From the NCBI GenBank assembly GCA_945901025.1, contig CAMDJW010000009.1:49363-113362 (forward strand): DNA of 64,000 nucleotides, given 5' to 3'. The stretch comes from Spirosoma fluviale. GTDB taxonomy: Bacteria > Bacteroidota > Bacteroidia > Cytophagales > Spirosomataceae. Below the pieces are notes generated by a model, which ran no database searches, was not told where the DNA came from, and saw only the letters and a list, made by a program, of their open reading frames with translations. Shown piece after piece: positions 61,976 to 64,000 of the stretch. The first letter of the stretch is position 1. Every line of letters begins with the position of its first letter. The translations under genes and the position numbers were made by a program.

Positions 61976-64000
61976 TTATCTTATTTGTTGGCCTATGGAG
62001 AATGTAAATGCTTGTCGGCCAAAATCTGAATCTCCCGGCCTTGGCTTATCAAATGCAAATCCATAATCTATTCCAATCATTCCAAAGGCTGGCATAAAGA
62101 TACGTGCTCCAAACCCAGCTGATTTATACAAATTAAAGGGATTATACTCTTTCAGGCTTGAAAAGTTATTTCCACCTTCAGCAAAACCAAGTACAAATAT
62201 TGTGGCTGATGGGTTCAACGAAACTGGGTAACGTACCTCCATCACAAACTTGTTATAAGCTACTCCCCCATTTCCATAAGATCCGGATGGCCCAATTACT
62301 CGGTCTTTATACCCTCTTAAACCAACAATATCACGGTTAAACGAGAAACCTTGAACCATTCCAGAACCTCCTAAATCAAACCGTTCAAATCGTGTCGTTT
62401 CTTTTCCTCCATAAGAACCCAAAAATCCTAAGTGTGCACGTGTATGAAGCACAAATTTCCCAACGAGCGGGCTGAACCAACTCGCATCAAACATCCACTT
62501 ATGGTATTCAATTAACGAGCCTGATTCGTTGGCACCCAACAAAGAAAACGGAGGTGTAAGAGAGCCCGTTAAAGAAAAGCTTGAGCCCATTCGAGCAAAA
62601 GTAGGGTTATCGATACTATTTCGCGAGAAATTAGTCATAAACGTAATCGAAGTCGAAATACCTTGTGGGTAAGCCCAAGTATAATAACGATCCACATCAA
62701 ATTGAGAAAAGGCCAAAGAATGACTCAATGAAAAATAATCATCTGGCCACTTCAACCGCTTACCTAAACTGAACGTAACGCTGTTCACATTAAAGTGAGC
62801 ATCTAATAAAGTATCTGGGACTGAATAATTGTTCATTCCCAATCCTCCATAGCCCCCATAGCCACCATAACCTCCGCCGAAGCCACCTCCTCCGAAACCA
62901 CCCCCATAGCCTCCGCCATATCCACCGCCATAACCTCCGCCGTAACCGTTGCCACCTATACCTCCACCGGTTGCTCTGAACTGATAAGGATATGAAACGC
63001 TTCTATTTAGAGCGATCGAAAATGAATTAGGTTTCTTCCCACCCAACCATGGTTCGGTGAAAGTCAAGGAGTAATTTTGGAAAGCTGCTCCATTGGCTTG
63101 GAAACGCACTGAAAGTTTTTGCCCATCACCCGCCGGCAAAGGTCGCCAAGCAGATAAATTGGTTAAATTCTTAGCTGAAAAGTTATTAAAAACAACCCCC
63201 AAAGTACCCACAAAACCAATAAATCCGCCCCAACCCCCTGATAATTCTATCTGGTCTGAAGGCTTCTCCTCCACATTATATTCAATATCCACCGTGCCAT
63301 CTGGACGAGGCATTGGATTAGGTGATATTTTTTCAGGGTTAAAATAACCAATCGTCGAAAGCTCACGCACCGTACGAATAATGGCCGATTTATTAAACTT
63401 CTGTCCCGGCAAGGTCCTAATCTCTCGCATCACCACATGATCGGAAGTTTTAGTATTTCCATTCAAAACCACCTTATTGATCGTTGCTTGCTTTCCCTCT
63501 GAAATTCGGATTGTTAAATCAATCGAATCTCCCTCAATGGACGTTTCAATAGGCTCTGCATTGTAATACAAATACCCATTATCCATGTACACGGAACTTA
63601 AATCTTCCCCTGGGTTTTGATTCATTTTCTTATCTAACTCCTCTGTATTATAAATATCCCCCTTCTTAATTCCGATTACATCCCTTAACACAGAATCAGG
63701 ATAAATATAATTTCCCTCAAAGGAAATACTCCGATAATAATATTTTTTTCCTTGGGTCAAATTGATCGTCAAGTTAATCGACTCCTCATCAAACTTGGCA
63801 ATGGAATCTGACTTAATTTGAAAATCTCGGTAACCTAATTTATTCATGGCGGCCAACAATTTCTCCTTGTCTTCATCCCACTTTTTAGGCACAAATTTGG
63901 AAGGTTTAAAGATCCGACCAAACCTTCTTTGCTTCGTATTTTTAATTTTTCTCAAAATCAAACTACGTGCATCTGGCTCAATTCCAGTTAAAAATATTTG
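61976..64000 (-). CDS. bamA: Outer-membrane assembly factor BamA, 5' end outside window
   Basis: At least 675 aa. The frame is open to the window edge; the TTG at 63961 is only an internal codon, since upstream codons read QIFLTGIEPDARSLILRKIK. The visible part has two or three POTRA domains (e.g. KQATINKVVLNGNTKTSDHVVMREIRTLPGQKFNKSAI) and the 16-strand barrel ending FGRQAFTFSIGQQIR. The 'VRGY'-equivalent VGLRGYKD loop is near residue 560. In the barrel there is a ~45-residue Gly/Tyr-rich insertion (about 62850-62965) with GGGYGGGYGGGYGG-type repeats. Catalyses insertion of outer-membrane proteins. Confidence 0.95.
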   Translation of the reverse strand, partial: QIFLTGIEPDARSLILRKIKNTKQRRFGRIFKPSKFVPKKWDEDKEKLLAAMNKLGYRDFQIKSDSIAKFDEESINLTINLTQGKKYYYRSISFEGNYIYPDSVLRDVIGIKKGDIYNTEELDKKMNQNPGEDLSSVYMDNGYLYYNAEPIETSIEGDSIDLTIRISEGKQATINKVVLNGNTKTSDHVVMREIRTLPGQKFNKSAIIRTVRELSTIGYFNPEKISPNPMPRPDGTVDIEYNVEEKPSDQIELSGGWGGFIGFVGTLGVVFNNFSAKNLTNLSAWRPLPAGDGQKLSVRFQANGAAFQNYSLTFTEPWLGGKKPNSFSIALNRSVSYPYQFRATGGGIGGNGYGGGYGGGYGGGYGGGFGGGGFGGGYGGYGGYGGLGMNNYSVPDTLLDAHFNVNSVTFSLGKRLKWPDDYFSLSHSLAFSQFDVDRYYTWAYPQGISTSITFMTNFSRNSIDNPTFARMGSSFSLTGSLTPPFSLLGANESGSLIEYHKWMFDASWFSPLVGKFVLHTRAHLGFLGSYGGKETTRFERFDLGGSGMVQGFSFNRDIVGLRGYKDRVIGPSGSYGNGGVAYNKFVMEVRYPVSLNPSATIFVLGFAEGGNNFSSLKEYNPFNLYKSAGFGARIFMPAFGMIGIDYGFAFDKPRPGDSDFGRQAFTFSIGQQIR

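Noticed and set aside
1..64000. CRISPR array, IS element, prophage or defence operon
   Set aside because: No spaced direct repeats, transposase, integrase, phage or known defence motifs were found; repeats found are short or coding low-complexity.

Overview
The window reads as a chromosomal segment from a Bacteroidota bacterium, most likely of the Cytophagales type (genus not determinable by eye). The evidence is the DNA's AT-richness, the eukaryote/archaeal-type prolyl-tRNA synthetase, the three-gene cytochrome b558-type succinate dehydrogenase, proteins with type IX secretion (T9SS) sorting domains of both type A (14928-17123) and type B (19794-22622), a SusC-like plug domain, a DUF4270 lipoprotein, and promoter sequences of the Bacteroidota pattern TTG-N19-TAnnTTTG with few Shine-Dalgarno motifs. 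Gene density is very high, most gaps are under 150 bp, and no insertion sequence, prophage, CRISPR array or defence island is visible.

Layout. 1-10437: a class IV aminotransferase cut by the left edge, overlapping folP; a DUF1599/DoxX-like/aroK operon; an OmpP1/FadL-like outer-membrane protein with a Tyr/Asn-rich lipoprotein; proS; a cysteine desulfurase and glmM. 10542-19441 is the most accessory part: a PfkB sugar kinase, an AGE-family epimerase and a free-standing SusC-type plug protein in a tight cluster, a multi-pass membrane protein, a T9SS-exported SGNH/sialate-esterase-like protein, tRNA-Gln(TTG), fabD and a second SGNH-like lipoprotein. 19434-22622: a DCC-family thiol protein and a large T9SS type B protein. 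22806-26241: sdhCAB. 26290-33912: tdk, a cysteine-cluster protein, a ROK kinase, acpP-fabF-rnc, an acidic unknown and a HhH/outer-membrane protein. 33914-41770: murB, a lone MlaF-like ATPase, an SPFH protein, ribBA, a GldA-like ATPase, an omega-amidase-like hydrolase, a DUF4270 lipoprotein and a single-domain glycogen-synthase-like protein. 41904-47128: a flippase-like membrane protein, rfaE2, a zinc peptidase, an APC permease, a GT2 glycosyltransferase and PspC. 47444-55821: a cold-shock protein, lysS, a DegP-like protease, pdhB, aroB, gatC, a small conserved protein, gltX and a RidA protein. 55836-64000: an EamA transporter, a DAHP synthase-chorismate mutase fusion, proline dehydrogenase, lspA, a TauE/SafE protein, two OmpH/Skp chaperones and bamA, which runs off the right edge.

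Themes. Genes for envelope biogenesis (murB, glmM, bamA-ompH-ompH, lspA, rfaE2, MlaF-like), fatty-acid synthesis (fabD, acpP, fabF), the shikimate pathway (aroK, aroB, DAHP synthase-chorismate mutase), folate/riboflavin synthesis (folP, ribBA) and translation (proS, lysS, gltX, gatC, tRNA-Gln) are interleaved. gatC next to gltX, with tRNA-Gln(TTG) elsewhere in the window, fits the indirect route to Gln-tRNA. I see no clear new defence or mobile system. The best leads are the kinase-epimerase-plug cluster, two hairpins that appear to control expression (the acpP/fabF gap and the start codon at 31957), the 140-nt leader of the cold-shock gene with mutually exclusive pairings, and a Gly/Tyr-rich insertion in BamA.
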